A stretch of 12,889 nucleotides of DNA from NCBI GenBank assembly GCA_900544795.1, contig UQWM01000033.1:1-12889 (forward strand). The letters are read 5' to 3'. Source of the DNA: an uncultured Phascolarctobacterium sp. Lineage in GTDB: Bacteria > Bacillota > Negativicutes > Acidaminococcales > Acidaminococcaceae. The position numbers and the translations under genes were made by a program. Shown here in pieces: positions 12,847-12,889 of the stretch. How positions within the stretch are numbered: the first letter of the stretch is position 1; the number at the start of each line of letters is the position of its first letter. The notes beneath the pieces are model-generated. The model had not been told where the DNA came from, ran no database searches, and was given only the letters and a program-made list of their open reading frames with translations.

Positions 12847-12889
12847 TGGTGGAGATGAGGGGAGTCGAACCCCTGTCCGAAAATATTGC
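12847..12889 (-). ncRNA. ssrA: tmRNA, 3' end (partial)
   Basis: Read on the minus strand, the window edge carries a T-arm (AGGGG-TTCGACT-CCCCT) followed by CATCTCC-A-CCA, the encoded tRNA-like 3' end. The preceding TTCGGAC and the acceptor strand CATCTCC are typical of tmRNA rather than of an ordinary tRNA. The rest of the gene, including the tag-peptide frame and the 5' acceptor strand, lies beyond 12889. tmRNA rescues stalled ribosomes with SmpB, and its 3' end is a common integration site for mobile elements. A tRNA is the less likely alternative. Confidence 0.85.

Overview
The window reads as chromosomal DNA of a diderm Firmicute, most likely a member of the Negativicutes. It has Firmicute-like signals: strong Shine-Dalgarno sites with GTG and TTG starts, intrinsic terminators with long T runs, a fused permease/binding-protein ABC transporter and an Spx/ArsC-like thioredoxin-fold protein. 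It also carries an outer-membrane autotransporter, which needs an outer membrane. The genus cannot be fixed from the sequence; a gut acidaminococcal relative (Phascolarctobacterium/Acidaminococcus type) is a guess.

Layout. Positions 1-165 hold no confident gene and a perfect 18-bp terminator hairpin. Positions 166-2062 (minus strand) are a visibly AT-rich two-gene operon: an ABC/AAA-type ATPase and an overlapping toprim-like protein. This is the architecture of PARIS, AbiL and OLD-type anti-phage systems and is the best candidate for a poorly described system. A divergent promoter then drives a ferritin-like/VIT1 iron transporter (2248-3135). A bidirectional terminator separates it from a convergent autotransporter (3250-5493, minus) that appears to have lost four barrel strands and its autochaperone in frame. 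Its upstream region holds a 27-bp palindrome and a second inverted repeat beside the ribosome site. Next on the minus strand comes a DASS/SLC13 anion transporter (5862-7349). Its own promoter is followed almost at once by an intrinsic terminator, suggesting attenuation or a small RNA. An Spx/ArsC-family protein (7712-8062, minus) has a separate promoter.

On the plus strand a two-gene operon (8369-11094; TTG start, 4-nt ATGA overlap) encodes a complete OpuC/EgtU-type importer: an ATPase with two CBS domains and a permease fused to its substrate-binding domain. A terminator and a strong promoter lead to a membrane-anchored DUF2939-like protein (11234-12292). Immediately after it lies the C-terminal remnant of a large serine recombinase (about 12293-12546) with its own terminator, then a non-coding stretch with a 14-bp inverted repeat and a third copy of its core. 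Two tandem terminators then precede the 3' end of tmRNA (ssrA, minus), which runs off the window. The area between 12293 and ssrA is therefore a decayed integration site.

How the genes relate: most are independent single-gene units for envelope and solute handling (iron efflux, carboxylate uptake, osmolyte or ergothioneine-type uptake, surface display). The defence-like pair and the recombinase scar are accessory DNA set into that background. All family assignments are from motif recognition by eye; no database search was possible.
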